Shown here in pieces: positions 1-10,214 of a stretch of DNA of 64,000 bases. Positions within the stretch are counted from its first letter, which is position 1. Each line of letters starts with the position of its first letter. The notes below the pieces were generated by a model, which made no database searches, was not told the DNA's origin, and was given only the letters and a program-made list of their open reading frames with translations. The stretch comes from F23-D06 sp963603365 (GTDB lineage: Bacteria; Bacteroidota; Bacteroidia; Bacteroidales; WCHB1-69), in the NCBI GenBank assembly GCA_963603365.1, contig CAVCMI010000025.1, positions 19,803-83,802 of the forward strand. Reading direction: 5' to 3'. The position numbers and the translations under genes were made by a program.

Positions 1-3000
1 ACGGACGAACATATTCAGGTTACGGTCAAAAACATGCTCAACAATACTATTCCGGCAGGAAAAGTGACGATACATGCCCAATTCAACAACAGAACGGTTA
101 CTCATACCATCAATGAGCCTTTCGCATCCGAAGAGGTGAAAACGGTAACCTTCACAGACCCGGTTGACCTTTCCGCCCCGACAGCAAACGAAACCTACAA
201 CTATACGATTTACACGACACTTAATGGTGAGAGTGTGGTATATACCCATAATGACACTATCACCGGCTCTTTTGTTTCTAATTATACGGTGCCGGTGCAA
301 GACCAATATGTCTATACAGGCTATTACGATTCCACTATGGTTATCCTGCAACCCAGCGATGTGAGCGGCTTCAACAACAAGATCCGTCTCTTTAAGTATT
401 TCCGCAATCAAGGAGATGTTACGCCGTTGCAGACCCCGACCGTTACGTTGCAGACCTACACCACCCCGGCTCTCTACGACACAGTCACCTATTGGTTTGA
501 AGGCACCACACGAATGGGCACCGGCACCGGCACAGACGGCTGTCCCACAAGACGCGTCCCGATACATATCAATGTCTTCAAGCCCCAGTATGACCTCGAA
601 ACGATGGAATTGGTTGAACCCGTTTCGTACCAGTGCCAGACAACGCTTTCACCGAAACTGAAAGTCAAGGTGATGAACACGGACACAGCAGCCAATTCGG
701 TCATTCCTGCGAACACATTCGTACTCAAAGCAGACTTTTACGACGGAACAACCCATATTACCGGCAACTCGAATGTCAATGTTCCAGTCAGTTCACGTGC
801 CGTTGTTGATGTCCAGTACGCAAACGGCTTAAATCTGGTTTCCCAGACCCAAAACAAAAACTATCAATATAAGGTATATACAGACCCGATTGAAAGTGCT
901 ATGGAGGTAGTCCGTTATAACGACACTGTTTCCGGAGTGATTAAGGTCCCGGCATCACCAACTGCCCCGTCCAACATTACCCGGACTGGCGTTTATGGGC
1001 AGCCTTCTACCATAGTACCGTCAGCTAATCCGCTCAACTTCTTCTATTTCTATGAAACGGCAACCGCTACGACGCCGATAGCTCAAGGAGATACTTTCAC
1101 GACACCTCCTATTTACATCTCTCCGAAAGTCTATTATTACAGCGGCCGTATCGAGCATGCCGACTTTAAAGAGAATATATGGGTAGGCAACGTGGGCAGC
1201 GCCCCCGCTTATAACGGCGGCACCGACAGTGAATTGCCGTTCAGCATGGGTTCAAACCATTCGTATGCCAAGATTCTGTACGCAAAGTCAGAGATGGGCG
1301 GATACACCGGACGGATTGACTCGATAGGCTTCAATGTATCTCTCCGGAATGCCAGCGGATCGTCTGTACCTGTAAAGATTTGGCTCAAGAACACCGAAGA
1401 TGCGAACACATTCGCCAGCACCAGTGTCAACTGGACGAACGAAACGAACAGCGCACAGCTGGTCTTTGACGGAGAACTCGGTTTTGGCAGCACCGGCTGG
1501 TTCAGCATCCCCTTGACAGGCGGCTTTGACTATGAGGGAGAAGGTCTTCTTATGTATGTAGAGCATGATTGCGGTGACGGCACGGGCACCGGCTGTACAG
1601 TCAACGAAGGCGTCAGCCCGCTGCCGAAGTTCAAGAACACCAACATTACTTCCAGCAGCCTGAAAAAAGTGCTCAAGAAGTCCAACAATACAGCCATAAC
1701 AGGCACCATCGCATTCCAGATAGAGGGCAACCGTTGGAATACGAAATTCTTCGTCAACCACACTTGCGAATCCCCGCGCGGCACCATCACCATCAATACT
1801 TCCGTACCGCAAAAGGATGTTGCCGTTCTTGCCATCACCGCCCCGACCACCCCGAACAACGCTTATACCCGGAACGAACAAGTTACCGTCACACTCAAAA
1901 ACAACGGTTCGCAGGCTGTCTCTAATGTTCCCGTAAACTACCAACTTGCCAACGGAACGCCTGTGACGCAAAACTGCACACAGTCGATTGCCTCCGGCGC
2001 CACGGTGAATTTCACGTTCTCTACGAATGCAGACCTTACCGGCGTTTATTTTGACACGCCGTTCAAGGTCTACACCTCATTGGCCGGCGATTCTTTCCAC
2101 GACAATGATACGGCTACGATTATACTGAAAAAACAGGACCCCGGGCTTTCCCATCCGCAGACCTCTACCGACGGAGTTTGTATCGCCAATGTGAAATTTG
2201 CCGGCATTGACAACGGCACGGCAGACCCGTTCCTTTCACACCCTCAACCTGACGTGCAGCTGCCCAGCGACCGCTATGTGGACTACACTTCAACAACACC
2301 TGCAAATGTTGTTGTCGGGCAGCGTTATCCGATTGAGATAACCCACGCTTTCAGTACTGCCGCCGCATCAGGAAGCGTTTACAAGAAAGTCTATATCGAT
2401 TACGACAGAAACGGCATTTTCGACAATACTGAACTTGTATACAATTCCGGAAGCATCAGTGGCGCCACCAACCCGGCCAATGCCACAACGATGACATACA
2501 TCGATGTGCCCGAAACGGCAAACACGGGATTGACCCGTATGCGTATCATCTGTTCCTCCAGCAATGTCGCCTACGCCGACCGTATCTATAACTTTGCAGG
2601 CGAAACAGAAGATTATGCTGTCAGAATCCTGCCGAGCTACACGCACGATATGGGCATCGTCGACTATGTACATCCTGTAGGATATGTATGTCCCGACACG
2701 GCTGCCATCATGCGTATTACGCTCAAGAACTTCGGCACGCAGAGCGAGACATTCACCGAGGACAACAGTTTGACCGTTACTGCAACCGTATCGCAGGGAG
2801 GCAATACTGCCACCTATAACACAACGCTGTCCAGCGGCACCGTGGCTCCCGGCGGGACAATAACGGCCGTAATTGAACATGTCAATATGGATGCTCGTGG
2901 CGACTATAACATCAGTTCACGGCTTACCTATCCGTTAGACCAATACAGTCACAACGACACATTGAGTACAAAAGCCAATACCGACTCGCTTACCCGGATT

Positions 3001-4197
3001 TTGTCTGTGCCGTTCAGCGACAGTTTTGAGACGAACACAGGCACCTCTTCCACAGGTCTCCACTTCACTTCAGATTGGTTTTTGGGACAGTCAAATCCTG
3101 GTTACGAGTGGATAGTCAATCAAGGTGCAAGCGCCAACAATCCAACGGCGGGCGCCGCACACGACCACACGCAAGAGGGCTTGCCGCTTGAAAGCAAAGG
3201 GCGCTTCGCTACAGTTCCTGGCGTAAGCGGCACAGCAAGCCAGAACAAATGGGCAACGCTCACCACGCGCTGCATCAATATGCATTACCGCAACGGCTAT
3301 CCTGTTGAACTCAATTTGTGGAAACATTTCCATGGAGAAAATGATGCAGATTTCAAATTGTACATTGAGGCCGGTTCAGGAAAGAATTTCGTAGTCATCG
3401 ACTCTCTGACCAGAGCAGACGGCGGACAGACCTCTGCCGCATCACCTTGGAGTTCATACACTAAAGCGTTCTCCCAGATTGATGAAATCGCACAGTTGCG
3501 CTTCAGGCTGACCAGACAAGTCAAGAGAATTGACCCATGTCTTGATGACATATCCCTCAGTGCCGGACTACCCGACCTTGAGTTGGTCTCTATCGACCGT
3601 CCAAGCAACGATGATACTTCTTGCGTGGTTATCGGCGCTGAAATCTGCCCGGTTGTCACTTTCAGAAACAATGGCTTCTCGCCAATCCGTGAATTTGATG
3701 TGCGCTGCACAATGGCCGTCGGTAACGACTTTGATACCATTGTCCAACATGTTGAAACCAATCTGGAGCCTAATGAAACCATCAGAGTCGAGTTTGACAG
3801 TTGTTTCAACGTCAACTCCAACACACGTCGCATCGAATTCCGCTTTATGGGGCTGATCGCTTCCGACAAGGATACAACCAACAACATGGGACGTGTCATC
3901 ACCTGCACCAACTATGACGTTCCGTTCTATGAGAAGATGGGTGTCATCGTTGCGCAGAATGAGCCTAACCCGGCCGCCAACAGCACGCGCATTGCCTATT
4001 CCGTGCCAAATGATGGCAAGGCTATGCTTAGCATATATTCCGCAGCAGGACAGCTGCTCTATACAGATGCTCAAAATGTGGCCGAGGGTGATCATTTCTT
4101 CGATGTGAACACCTCGAAGTTAGCCGACGGCATCTATTTCTATACGTTCAGTTTCAAAGATGTCATTGTAACCAAGAAGATGGTTATCCAACGATAA
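1..4197 (+). CDS. Giant secreted protein with GEVED domain and T9SS type A sorting domain (5' end outside window)
   Basis: The reading frame is open from base 1, so the true start lies upstream and at least 1398 residues are visible. Repeated CARDB-like, Ig-like segments can be seen (for example around nt 1800-2120 and 2640-2990). A GEVED-type domain spans about nt 2270-2630, with the characteristic YIDYDRNGIFD core and ending ETEDYAVRI. A jelly-roll-like segment (about 3020-3540) follows. The last 85 residues form a type IX secretion C-terminal domain: an NEPNPA motif, a small beta-sandwich and a final KKMVIQR. Such proteins are exported across the outer membrane by T9SS and anchored or released. 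The role is probably adhesive or structural, since no catalytic domain is visible. A terminator follows 22 bases after the stop. Confidence 0.9.
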   Translation, partial: TDEHIQVTVKNMLNNTIPAGKVTIHAQFNNRTVTHTINEPFASEEVKTVTFTDPVDLSAPTANETYNYTIYTTLNGESVVYTHNDTITGSFVSNYTVPVQDQYVYTGYYDSTMVILQPSDVSGFNNKIRLFKYFRNQGDVTPLQTPTVTLQTYTTPALYDTVTYWFEGTTRMGTGTGTDGCPTRRVPIHINVFKPQYDLETMELVEPVSYQCQTTLSPKLKVKVMNTDTAANSVIPANTFVLKADFYDGTTHITGNSNVNVPVSSRAVVDVQYANGLNLVSQTQNKNYQYKVYTDPIESAMEVVRYNDTVSGVIKVPASPTAPSNITRTGVYGQPSTIVPSANPLNFFYFYETATATTPIAQGDTFTTPPIYISPKVYYYSGRIEHADFKENIWVGNVGSAPAYNGGTDSELPFSMGSNHSYAKILYAKSEMGGYTGRIDSIGFNVSLRNASGSSVPVKIWLKNTEDANTFASTSVNWTNETNSAQLVFDGELGFGSTGWFSIPLTGGFDYEGEGLLMYVEHDCGDGTGTGCTVNEGVSPLPKFKNTNITSSSLKKVLKKSNNTAITGTIAFQIEGNRWNTKFFVNHTCESPRGTITINTSVPQKDVAVLAITAPTTPNNAYTRNEQVTVTLKNNGSQAVSNVPVNYQLANGTPVTQNCTQSIASGATVNFTFSTNADLTGVYFDTPFKVYTSLAGDSFHDNDTATIILKKQDPGLSHPQTSTDGVCIANVKFAGIDNGTADPFLSHPQPDVQLPSDRYVDYTSTTPANVVVGQRYPIEITHAFSTAAASGSVYKKVYIDYDRNGIFDNTELVYNSGSISGATNPANATTMTYIDVPETANTGLTRMRIICSSSNVAYADRIYNFAGETEDYAVRILPSYTHDMGIVDYVHPVGYVCPDTAAIMRITLKNFGTQSETFTEDNSLTVTATVSQGGNTATYNTTLSSGTVAPGGTITAVIEHVNMDARGDYNISSRLTYPLDQYSHNDTLSTKANTDSLTRILSVPFSDSFETNTGTSSTGLHFTSDWFLGQSNPGYEWIVNQGASANNPTAGAAHDHTQEGLPLESKGRFATVPGVSGTASQNKWATLTTRCINMHYRNGYPVELNLWKHFHGENDADFKLYIEAGSGKNFVVIDSLTRADGGQTSAASPWSSYTKAFSQIDEIAQLRFRLTRQVKRIDPCLDDISLSAGLPDLELVSIDRPSNDDTSCVVIGAEICPVVTFRNNGFSPIREFDVRCTMAVGNDFDTIVQHVETNLEPNETIRVEFDSCFNVNSNTRRIEFRFMGLIASDKDTTNNMGRVITCTNYDVPFYEKMGVIVAQNEPNPAANSTRIAYSVPNDGKAMLSIYSAAGQLLYTDAQNVAEGDHFFDVNTSKLADGIYFYTFSFKDVIVTKKMVIQR

Positions 4198-4218
4198 GCC
4201 GTCTTTTTAACATAGTTG

Positions 4219-4250
4219 AACTACCCGACACTTTTCGGGTAGTTTTTTTA
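4219..4250 (+). terminator. Rho-independent terminator of the T9SS cargo gene
   Basis: A perfect 10-bp stem (AACTACCCGA at 4219-4228, TCGGGTAGTT at 4235-4244) with a 6-nt loop runs into a T tract. It sits between the 4197 stop and the next start at 4262. Confidence 0.9.
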
Positions 4251-4261
4251 TCAATCGGAAA

Positions 4262-5422
4262 ATGAAAAGAAGATTATTCTTGTACGGTTTTTTGCTTTGT
4301 GCCTTTGCTGCTTTTGCCCAGCCCGAGCCGGGAGCATACAACATGGAAGAGTACTTGCCGTTGTTAGAAGGCAAGAAAGTGGCTGTTTGCGGGAATCAGA
4401 CGTCAAAGGTGGGAACTGCACATTTGATTGACACGCTGCTTGAACGAGGCGTGCAAGTCGTGAAGTTGTTTTGTCCAGAGCATGGCTTTCGCGGCGAGGC
4501 TGAAGCCGGCGCTGCCATTGCCTCGTCTGTTGACAAACGGACTGGACTGCCCGTCGTGTCACTTTACGGGAAAAACAAGAAACCGCAGACAGAGCAGCTG
4601 CAAGGCGTCGAAGTGATACTCTTTGACTTGCAAGATGTAGGGTGCCGTTTCTATACTTACATCTCAACGTTGCACAATGTGATGGAGGCTGCGGCCGAAA
4701 ATGACATTCCGGTTGTAGTGCTTGACCGCCCTAATCCAAACGGCTATTTTATTGACGGTCCGGTACTCGATCCGAAGTTCCGCTCATTTGTGGGCATGCA
4801 CCCTGTGCCGGTGGTGTATGGTATGACGATAGGGGAGTATGCACGGATGATCAATGGCGAGAAATGGTTGCGGAACCATGTGAAATGTCGTCTAATGGTA
4901 GTGAAAAACAGGAACTATGACCACAGTATGCGTTATGACCTTCCCGTTCCTCCCTCCCCGAATCTGCCTTGCGCCGAAGCGGTCTATCTCTATCCGTCGC
5001 TCTGTTTCTTTGAGGGTACGGATGTTAGCGTCGGGCGTGGCACGGAACTCCCGTTCCAGGTTTTTGGCTCTCCGCAGTTTGTCGACGGAGACTACGAGTT
5101 TGCCCCGCAGCCTGTCAAAGGTGTTTCTGAAAACCCTTTGCATAAAGGTAAAGTTTGCAGAGGGTTCTATTTAAAAGACTTAGCGGCTGAAAACCTGAAT
5201 AAAGGCAACAGCCTCAACTTGCACTATCTTCTTACGGCTTACCGCCAATACAATGACGAGCGTTTCTTCACGAATGCTGCTTTCTTTGACAAGTTGGCAG
5301 GTTCCGACATGTTAAGGAAACAGATTCTCTCCAATATGACGGAAGCGGAAATCAGGGCTTCGTGGCAAGAGGGTTTGGCGAAATTCAAGGAGGTGCGCAG
5401 CCGCTATTTGCTGTATGACTAA
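4262..5422 (+). CDS. DUF1343 / NamZ-like exo-beta-N-acetylmuramidase (GH171 family)
   Basis: A 386-residue protein with a signal peptide (basic start, hydrophobic run, likely cleavage after FAQ at residue 20), so periplasmic or surface-exposed. It shows the family hallmarks: a CGNQTSKV segment near residue 43, CPEHGFRG at 71-78, FDLQDVGCRFYTY at 121-133, and VVLDRPNPNG. Characterised members (NamZ/YbbC of Bacillus, and Bacteroidota homologues) remove N-acetylmuramic acid from the non-reducing ends of peptidoglycan chains, so a cell-wall turnover role is expected. It stands between a terminator and the convergent recR and appears monocistronic. The exact substrate is inferred from the family. 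Confidence 0.85.
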   Translation: MKRRLFLYGFLLCAFAAFAQPEPGAYNMEEYLPLLEGKKVAVCGNQTSKVGTAHLIDTLLERGVQVVKLFCPEHGFRGEAEAGAAIASSVDKRTGLPVVSLYGKNKKPQTEQLQGVEVILFDLQDVGCRFYTYISTLHNVMEAAAENDIPVVVLDRPNPNGYFIDGPVLDPKFRSFVGMHPVPVVYGMTIGEYARMINGEKWLRNHVKCRLMVVKNRNYDHSMRYDLPVPPSPNLPCAEAVYLYPSLCFFEGTDVSVGRGTELPFQVFGSPQFVDGDYEFAPQPVKGVSENPLHKGKVCRGFYLKDLAAENLNKGNSLNLHYLLTAYRQYNDERFFTNAAFFDKLAGSDMLRKQILSNMTEAEIRASWQEGLAKFKEVRSRYLLYD

Positions 5423-5431
5423 AGCAATGGA

Positions 5432-6055
5432 CTACCTTTTCTGGATGGCGCTGCTGAAGTCGGTGCGGGCAAGCAAAGATCGGCCGAGCGTAACTTCGTC
5501 AGCATATTCCAGTTCTTCGCCGATGCCGATGCCGCGCGCAATCGTCGTTACAAGGCTCACTTTGTCTTTGGCGTTCTTGTAGATGTAGAAACAGGTGGTG
5601 TCGCCCTCTACAGTTGCCGGAAGTGCCAGTATCAGTTCCTGGATATTCTCGCTTTCAAGCCGGTCAAACAGTTCTTTGATTTTAAGTTGCGGTATGCCGA
5701 TGCCGTCCACGGGTGAGATCACCCCGCCTAAGACATGGTAAAGACCTTGGTACTGCCCCGTGTTTTCCAAAGCTATGATGTCGCGGATGTCTTGAACTAC
5801 GCAGATTGTCTGCGTATCGCGCTTTGCGCTTGCGCAGATGTCGCACATCTCATGGTCGGAGATGTTGTAGCATTTCCGGCAATAGTAAACGTCAGTCTTA
5901 AGTTTGGTTATGCGGTCGGCCAAGAGCATTACCTCGTCGTCGTCCGCCTTGATGAGGTGCAATGCCAGCCTGAGGGCGGTTCGTTTCCCGATGCCGGGCA
6001 GCTTCGCGATCTCGTTCACTGCATTTTCAAGGTTTTTGGAATACAAAGAGAGCAT
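5432..6055 (-). CDS. recR: Recombination mediator protein RecR
   Basis: 207 residues, the usual RecR length. Order: N-terminal helix-hairpin-helix (LPGIGKRTA, about 19-27), a C4 zinc finger (Cys59, Cys62, Cys71, Cys74), then a Toprim domain (CVVQDIRDIIALE, GGVISPVDG) and a C-terminal segment with YADEVTLGRSL. RecR acts with RecO and RecF to load RecA on gapped DNA. It is the last gene of a minus-strand unit, 18 bp after the M16 peptidase, and its stop lies 9 bp from the convergent stop of the DUF1343 gene. No strong hairpin is seen between them. Confidence 0.95.
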   Translation of the reverse strand: MLSLYSKNLENAVNEIAKLPGIGKRTALRLALHLIKADDDEVMLLADRITKLKTDVYYCRKCYNISDHEMCDICASAKRDTQTICVVQDIRDIIALENTGQYQGLYHVLGGVISPVDGIGIPQLKIKELFDRLESENIQELILALPATVEGDTTCFYIYKNAKDKVSLVTTIARGIGIGEELEYADEVTLGRSLLARTDFSSAIQKR

Positions 6056-6073
6056 TGTCTGAATGTTTGTCGG

Positions 6074-7300
6074 TTAACGTGGATGATAAACAAGGGAACT
6101 GAATTGGTCCGGATTGAGTATTTCATTTGCCACTTCTAAGATTTCATCTGCGGTGATGGCTCTGATTTGTTCTATGCTTTCTTCCGTTGTGTCTATTTCT
6201 TCAAAAAAGAATGCGGCATGTCCTAACGACAGCATCTCGTTCAGTTTAGTTTCATAGGAGAGAGCCAGTTGACCGATGAACTGCTGCTTGGCATTGAAGA
6301 GTTGGCGCGTTCCTAGACGGTTTTCTCTCAATTTTTTCAGTTCTTTATGGATTAAATCCATACATAGGCCGGTGTGGTGCTTTTCACAGCCGAAGTAAAT
6401 CGAGAACAGGCCTGTGTCAGAAAACGGGGTGTAACTGGCTTCGATGGTATAGGCGAGACCTTTTTTTTCGCGTATGCCCATGTTCAGACGGGTGTTCATG
6501 CCAGGTCCGCCCAGAATGTTGGTCAGAAGCAGGAATGGGGTTCGCTTGTCGTCGTGGATAGGGTAGGCGATGTTGCCAATCAATGCGTTAGTTTGGGTTG
6601 TGTTTTTGCGGATTTCACTCGTCCGCGGCTGATACGAGACAAAAGGAGCACGGTTGCGTGGCATTTCGGGTATGGCGTTGTTGCCGAAATGCCGTTCGCA
6701 AAGGCGCTGAAGTTTGCTTGCGGGAATGTTTCCCACAGACGACAATACCACATTCTCCAATGTGTAATTGCAGGCAATGAAGTTAAGGATGTCTTGCCGT
6801 GACAGTTTCTTGACGCTTTGGCGCGAGCCTAAGATGTTTCTGCCCAGCGGATGGCCGGCAAAGACTAAATTTTCAAAATCATCGAAGATGAGTTCTGACG
6901 GAGTGTCTTGATAGTAGCCAATCTCTTCCAGCACTACGGTCTTTTCTTTCTCGAGTTCCTTTTCAGGGAATGTGGAATGGAAGAAGATGTCGGACAGCAG
7001 TTCAACGGCACGAGGGTACTCTTGCGACAGAAACGAGGAGTAAAAATAGGTTTCTTCCTTGGATGTGCTTGCGTTCAAGTCGCCGCCTACCGTTTCCATA
7101 CGGCTCAACAGATGGTAGGCATTGCGTTTGTGCGTACCTTTGAAGATGGTATGTTCAACAAAATGGGCAAGTCCTGCCCCCTGTTCCTCCTCATCGCGGG
7201 TGCCGGCGTTCACCAGCACTCCGAAATGGGAGATGGGAGAATCTGTTTGTTTGTGAATCAGACGGATCCCGTTGGAAAGTCTTACAACACTGTGTGGCAT
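6074..7300 (-). CDS. M16 family zinc metallopeptidase (processing-peptidase-like)
   Basis: 408 residues. The inverted zinc motif HxxEH is at His46-Phe-Val-Glu-His50, and the third ligand region VVLEEI lies near residue 125, as in pitrilysin/mitochondrial processing peptidase family members. The C-terminal inactive M16 half is present (GGPGMNTRLNMGIREKKGLAY). No signal peptide is evident, so a cytoplasmic peptidase is likely. Its start overlaps the 3' end of mtaB by 19 bp, implying translational coupling in the nadB-mtaB-M16-recR unit. The substrate is unknown. Confidence 0.9.
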   Translation of the reverse strand: MPHSVVRLSNGIRLIHKQTDSPISHFGVLVNAGTRDEEEQGAGLAHFVEHTIFKGTHKRNAYHLLSRMETVGGDLNASTSKEETYFYSSFLSQEYPRAVELLSDIFFHSTFPEKELEKEKTVVLEEIGYYQDTPSELIFDDFENLVFAGHPLGRNILGSRQSVKKLSRQDILNFIACNYTLENVVLSSVGNIPASKLQRLCERHFGNNAIPEMPRNRAPFVSYQPRTSEIRKNTTQTNALIGNIAYPIHDDKRTPFLLLTNILGGPGMNTRLNMGIREKKGLAYTIEASYTPFSDTGLFSIYFGCEKHHTGLCMDLIHKELKKLRENRLGTRQLFNAKQQFIGQLALSYETKLNEMLSLGHAAFFFEEIDTTEESIEQIRAITADEILEVANEILNPDQFSSLVYHPR

Positions 7301-8511
7301 GAATCGACGGTCACTTTCTGTATCGTGTTGATGATGCTTTCATCGTAGGGCAACGATACTCTGATATAGTTGTCGGTAAAACCGCAAAGCTGGTCGTCGA
7401 TAGTCTCGGATTCTACAAGAACAGGACGAATTTGACCTTCACATTGCTGGTAGAAAGCCGTTTTCTTGACTTGTGAGAGTTCTATGAGGCGCGTCGTACG
7501 TTCGTTTTTCACATCTTCCGGAATCTGGTTTTCCATCATATTGGCGGATGTGCGCGGTCTTCTTGAATAGGTGAAAACGTGCATATAGCTGACCGGAAGT
7601 TTTTCGAGGAATTCGTATGTTTCCTCAAAATCCTCGTCAGTTTCCCCAGGGAAACCGGTGATGACATCGCAGGCGATGCAGGCGTCGGGCATCAGTTTTT
7701 TTATAAGCATCACCTTGTCTGCATATTCGCCGGTGGTGTAGCGTCTGCGCATCAGTTCCAGTATGCGGTTGCAGCCCGACTGCAGCGGCATGTGGAAATG
7801 GGGCATCAGTACAGGGTTTTTGGCGACCAGCTTGATAATGTCGTCGCTCAGCAGATCCGGTTCTATCGAAGAGATCCTGACACGCTCCATCAGGTTCTGC
7901 TTCACGATGGCTTTCAGCAGTTTGAGGAGGTTCTCGTCCGTTCCTCTGCCGAAGTCGCCCACGTTGACGCCGGTCAAGTTGACCTCTCGTGCGCCGGCCT
8001 CGTGTATTGTCCGGATGTTGTTCAGAACATTCTCGATGGTGTCGCTGCGGCTTTTCCCTCGGGCAATCCATACGGTACAATAGGTGCAATGGACGTTGCA
8101 TCCGTCCTGGATCTTCAGAAACGAGCGTGTCCTGTCGTGAGTTGAGGAATAGGCGTCAAAGTAGTTCTGTGCGGCGGGGAGTTCCCGTTGCATCAGATAA
8201 TCGACGACATTCATCTTGTTGTGGCTGCCGAACACCTTGATGACGCCGGACCACCTTTCGAGCAGTTCCGGTTTCAGTGCGCTGTAGCAGCCGACCATTA
8301 TAATAGAGGCCAAAGGATTGTCGCGATGCAGTTTGGAAGCCAGGTTACGTGTTTTCTTCTCCGCAGAGCTTGTCACGGCACAGCTGTTTATGATGATGAC
8401 TTCTGGAATGCCCCCTTGATTCCAGCCGTTTTCGACAAGCTTGGCGGCTATTGCGGAAGACTCGCTGAAGTTCAGCTTGCACCCCAAGGTGTGTATTTCA
8501 AAATTTCTCAT
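7282..8511 (-). CDS. mtaB: tRNA N6-threonylcarbamoyladenosine-37 C2-methylthiotransferase MtaB
   Basis: 409 residues in methylthiotransferase order. The N-terminal UPF0004 domain has three cluster cysteines (Cys11, Cys44, Cys75). The radical-SAM domain has Cys138-x3-Cys142-x2-Cys145 (CNVHCTYC), and a TRAM-like tail follows. The GCKLNFSES start and the short linker fit the MtaB (YqeV) branch rather than MiaB or RimO. It converts t6A37 to ms2t6A37 in tRNAs reading ANN codons. It lies 11 bp downstream of nadB, in the same transcription unit. Confidence 0.92.
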   Translation of the reverse strand: MRNFEIHTLGCKLNFSESSAIAAKLVENGWNQGGIPEVIIINSCAVTSSAEKKTRNLASKLHRDNPLASIIMVGCYSALKPELLERWSGVIKVFGSHNKMNVVDYLMQRELPAAQNYFDAYSSTHDRTRSFLKIQDGCNVHCTYCTVWIARGKSRSDTIENVLNNIRTIHEAGAREVNLTGVNVGDFGRGTDENLLKLLKAIVKQNLMERVRISSIEPDLLSDDIIKLVAKNPVLMPHFHMPLQSGCNRILELMRRRYTTGEYADKVMLIKKLMPDACIACDVITGFPGETDEDFEETYEFLEKLPVSYMHVFTYSRRPRTSANMMENQIPEDVKNERTTRLIELSQVKKTAFYQQCEGQIRPVLVESETIDDQLCGFTDNYIRVSLPYDESIINTIQKVTVDSCHTVL

Positions 8512-8522
8512 TAGTATTGCAG

Positions 8523-10100
8523 TTAACTTTGGTGACTATGATAGGGTGGGTAGTCAAGCGAATAGTGCAGGCCTCGGCTCTCTTTCCGGTCCATAGCATT
8601 CCGGATGATCAAGTAGCCCACATTGATGAGGTTGCGCAGTTCGCAGATTTCAGGTATGAGTATGGATTTCTTGTATAAGTCTTCAGTTTCGCGGTAAAGG
8701 ATTTCGAGACGGTCAAATGCCCGTTGCAGCCGGAGGTTTGAGCGTACGATGCCGACATAGCTGCTCATAATGGTCTGAACCTCTTTCCGCGACTGCGTAA
8801 TGAGCACCATTTCCTCGTTCAGCACCGTGCCTTCGCTGTCCCAGTCGGGGATGTCGGGGCAGTATGAAATGGTTGGCAGCAGTTCCACGGATTTGAGGCA
8901 GGCACGATGTGAGAACACCAATGCTTCAAGCAGCGAATTCGAAGCCAGCCGGTTGGCGCCGTGAAGTCCGGTAGATGCACATTCGCCGGCGGCGAAAAGA
9001 TTCTGTATCGTAGTGGCTCCCCATTCGTCTGTCTGTATGCCGCCGCACGAATAGTGGGCGACAGGCACAACGGGTATCATCTCTTTGGTGGCGTCAATGC
9101 CGATGCTGAGGCATTTGGCATAGATGTTTGGGAAGTGTTCAAACATTTCCTGCTTCGGAATGACGGTCGTGTCGAGATAGACATGGTCAACGCCTTGCCT
9201 TTTCATCTCGGTGTCGATGGCACGGGCCACGATGTCTCTTGGGGCAAGTGAGCCGCGCTTGTCGTATTTGTCCATAAAAGCAGAACCCGAAGCGTCTTTG
9301 AGGATGGCGCCGGCCCCGCGCATGGCTTCCGTTATCAGGAACGACGGCGACTCTTTTGGATTGTAAAGAGAGGTGGGGTGAAACTGCACGAACTCCATGC
9401 CGCGCACGACACCCTTGGCGCGATATACCATCGCAATGCCGTCACCCGTGGCCACTTTGGGGTTCGTGGTATGTTCATACACCATGCCGATGCCGCCCGT
9501 AGCCATCATAGTGATCTTGGCAAGCAACGTGTCCACCGTGTTCGTCTCAGGATTGAAGATGTAAGCGCCAAAGCAGGTGATGTCCTTAGAGCGCCGGGTC
9601 ACTTCTATGCCCAAATGATGTTGGGTGATGATCTCTAAGGCAATCCTGTTCTCGACAATCTCGATGTTCCGGTGTTTTTTTGCGGCCAGTATCAGTTTCT
9701 CTTCTATTTCATAACCCGTCATGTCTTTGTGGTGCAGCACCCTGTATTCTGAGTGCCCGCCCTCTTTGGCCAAGGCAAAGCTGCCGTCCCTGTTGCGGTC
9801 AAAGTCAACGCCCCAGTTGACCAGTTCCATTACGCGGTCTGTGGACTCACGGATGGTCATTTCTACAATCTTGCGGTCTGAAAGTTCATCGCCGGCCACC
9901 ATAGTGTCCTGAATATGTTTTTCATAGGTGTCGGGCTCGTAAACTACAGACGCTATGCCGCCTTGCGCATAGCGGGTCGATCCTTCGTCTGTCTTGGTTT
10001 TCGTGACTATGCAAACCTTCCCGTATTCGGCTGCTTTCAGCGCAAAGCACAATCCGGCAACCCCAGATCCGATTACAAGAAAATCAACTTCCTTACGCAT
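8523..10100 (-). CDS. nadB: L-aspartate oxidase NadB
   Basis: 525 residues. The N-terminal FAD-binding Rossmann motif is VIGSGVAGLCFALKAAEYGK. The succinate dehydrogenase/fumarate reductase-like core carries TRYAQGGIASV, the HxT/HPTS segment (VQFHPTSLYNP) and the end signature HGANRLASNSLLEALVF. It oxidises aspartate to iminoaspartate for quinolinate and NAD synthesis. The partners nadA and nadC are not in the window, but nadD is at 47.8 kb. It is the first gene of the minus-strand unit behind a clear -7 box. Confidence 0.95.
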   Translation of the reverse strand: MRKEVDFLVIGSGVAGLCFALKAAEYGKVCIVTKTKTDEGSTRYAQGGIASVVYEPDTYEKHIQDTMVAGDELSDRKIVEMTIRESTDRVMELVNWGVDFDRNRDGSFALAKEGGHSEYRVLHHKDMTGYEIEEKLILAAKKHRNIEIVENRIALEIITQHHLGIEVTRRSKDITCFGAYIFNPETNTVDTLLAKITMMATGGIGMVYEHTTNPKVATGDGIAMVYRAKGVVRGMEFVQFHPTSLYNPKESPSFLITEAMRGAGAILKDASGSAFMDKYDKRGSLAPRDIVARAIDTEMKRQGVDHVYLDTTVIPKQEMFEHFPNIYAKCLSIGIDATKEMIPVVPVAHYSCGGIQTDEWGATTIQNLFAAGECASTGLHGANRLASNSLLEALVFSHRACLKSVELLPTISYCPDIPDWDSEGTVLNEEMVLITQSRKEVQTIMSSYVGIVRSNLRLQRAFDRLEILYRETEDLYKKSILIPEICELRNLINVGYLIIRNAMDRKESRGLHYSLDYPPYHSHQS

Positions 10101-10123
10101 TTTAAATGAAAAATTTATGCGTG

Positions 10124-10131
10124 CAAAGATA
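10124..10131 (-). promoter_or_regulatory. Bacteroidota -7 box for nadB unit
   Basis: TATCTTTG on the minus strand matches the TAnnTTTG consensus, 23 nt upstream of the nadB ATG. No convincing -33 TTTG is seen. Confidence 0.6.
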
Positions 10132-10155
10132 CAAAAAACAAGCGAAGGTTTAAGA

Positions 10156-10189
10156 TGAAAAAAGAGGGCTGTGCATAGCCCTCTTTTTA
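10156..10189 (-). terminator. Terminator of the rplM-rpsI-rpsB-tsf operon
   Basis: A perfect stem (AAAGAGGGCT at 10161-10170 with AGCCCTCTTT at 10177-10186, loop of 6) with U runs on both sides, so potentially bidirectional. It lies 26 nt past the tsf stop and separates that operon from the nadB promoter. Confidence 0.9.
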
Positions 10190-10214
10190 GAAGTCAAAGT
10201 CTTATGATAAAGAC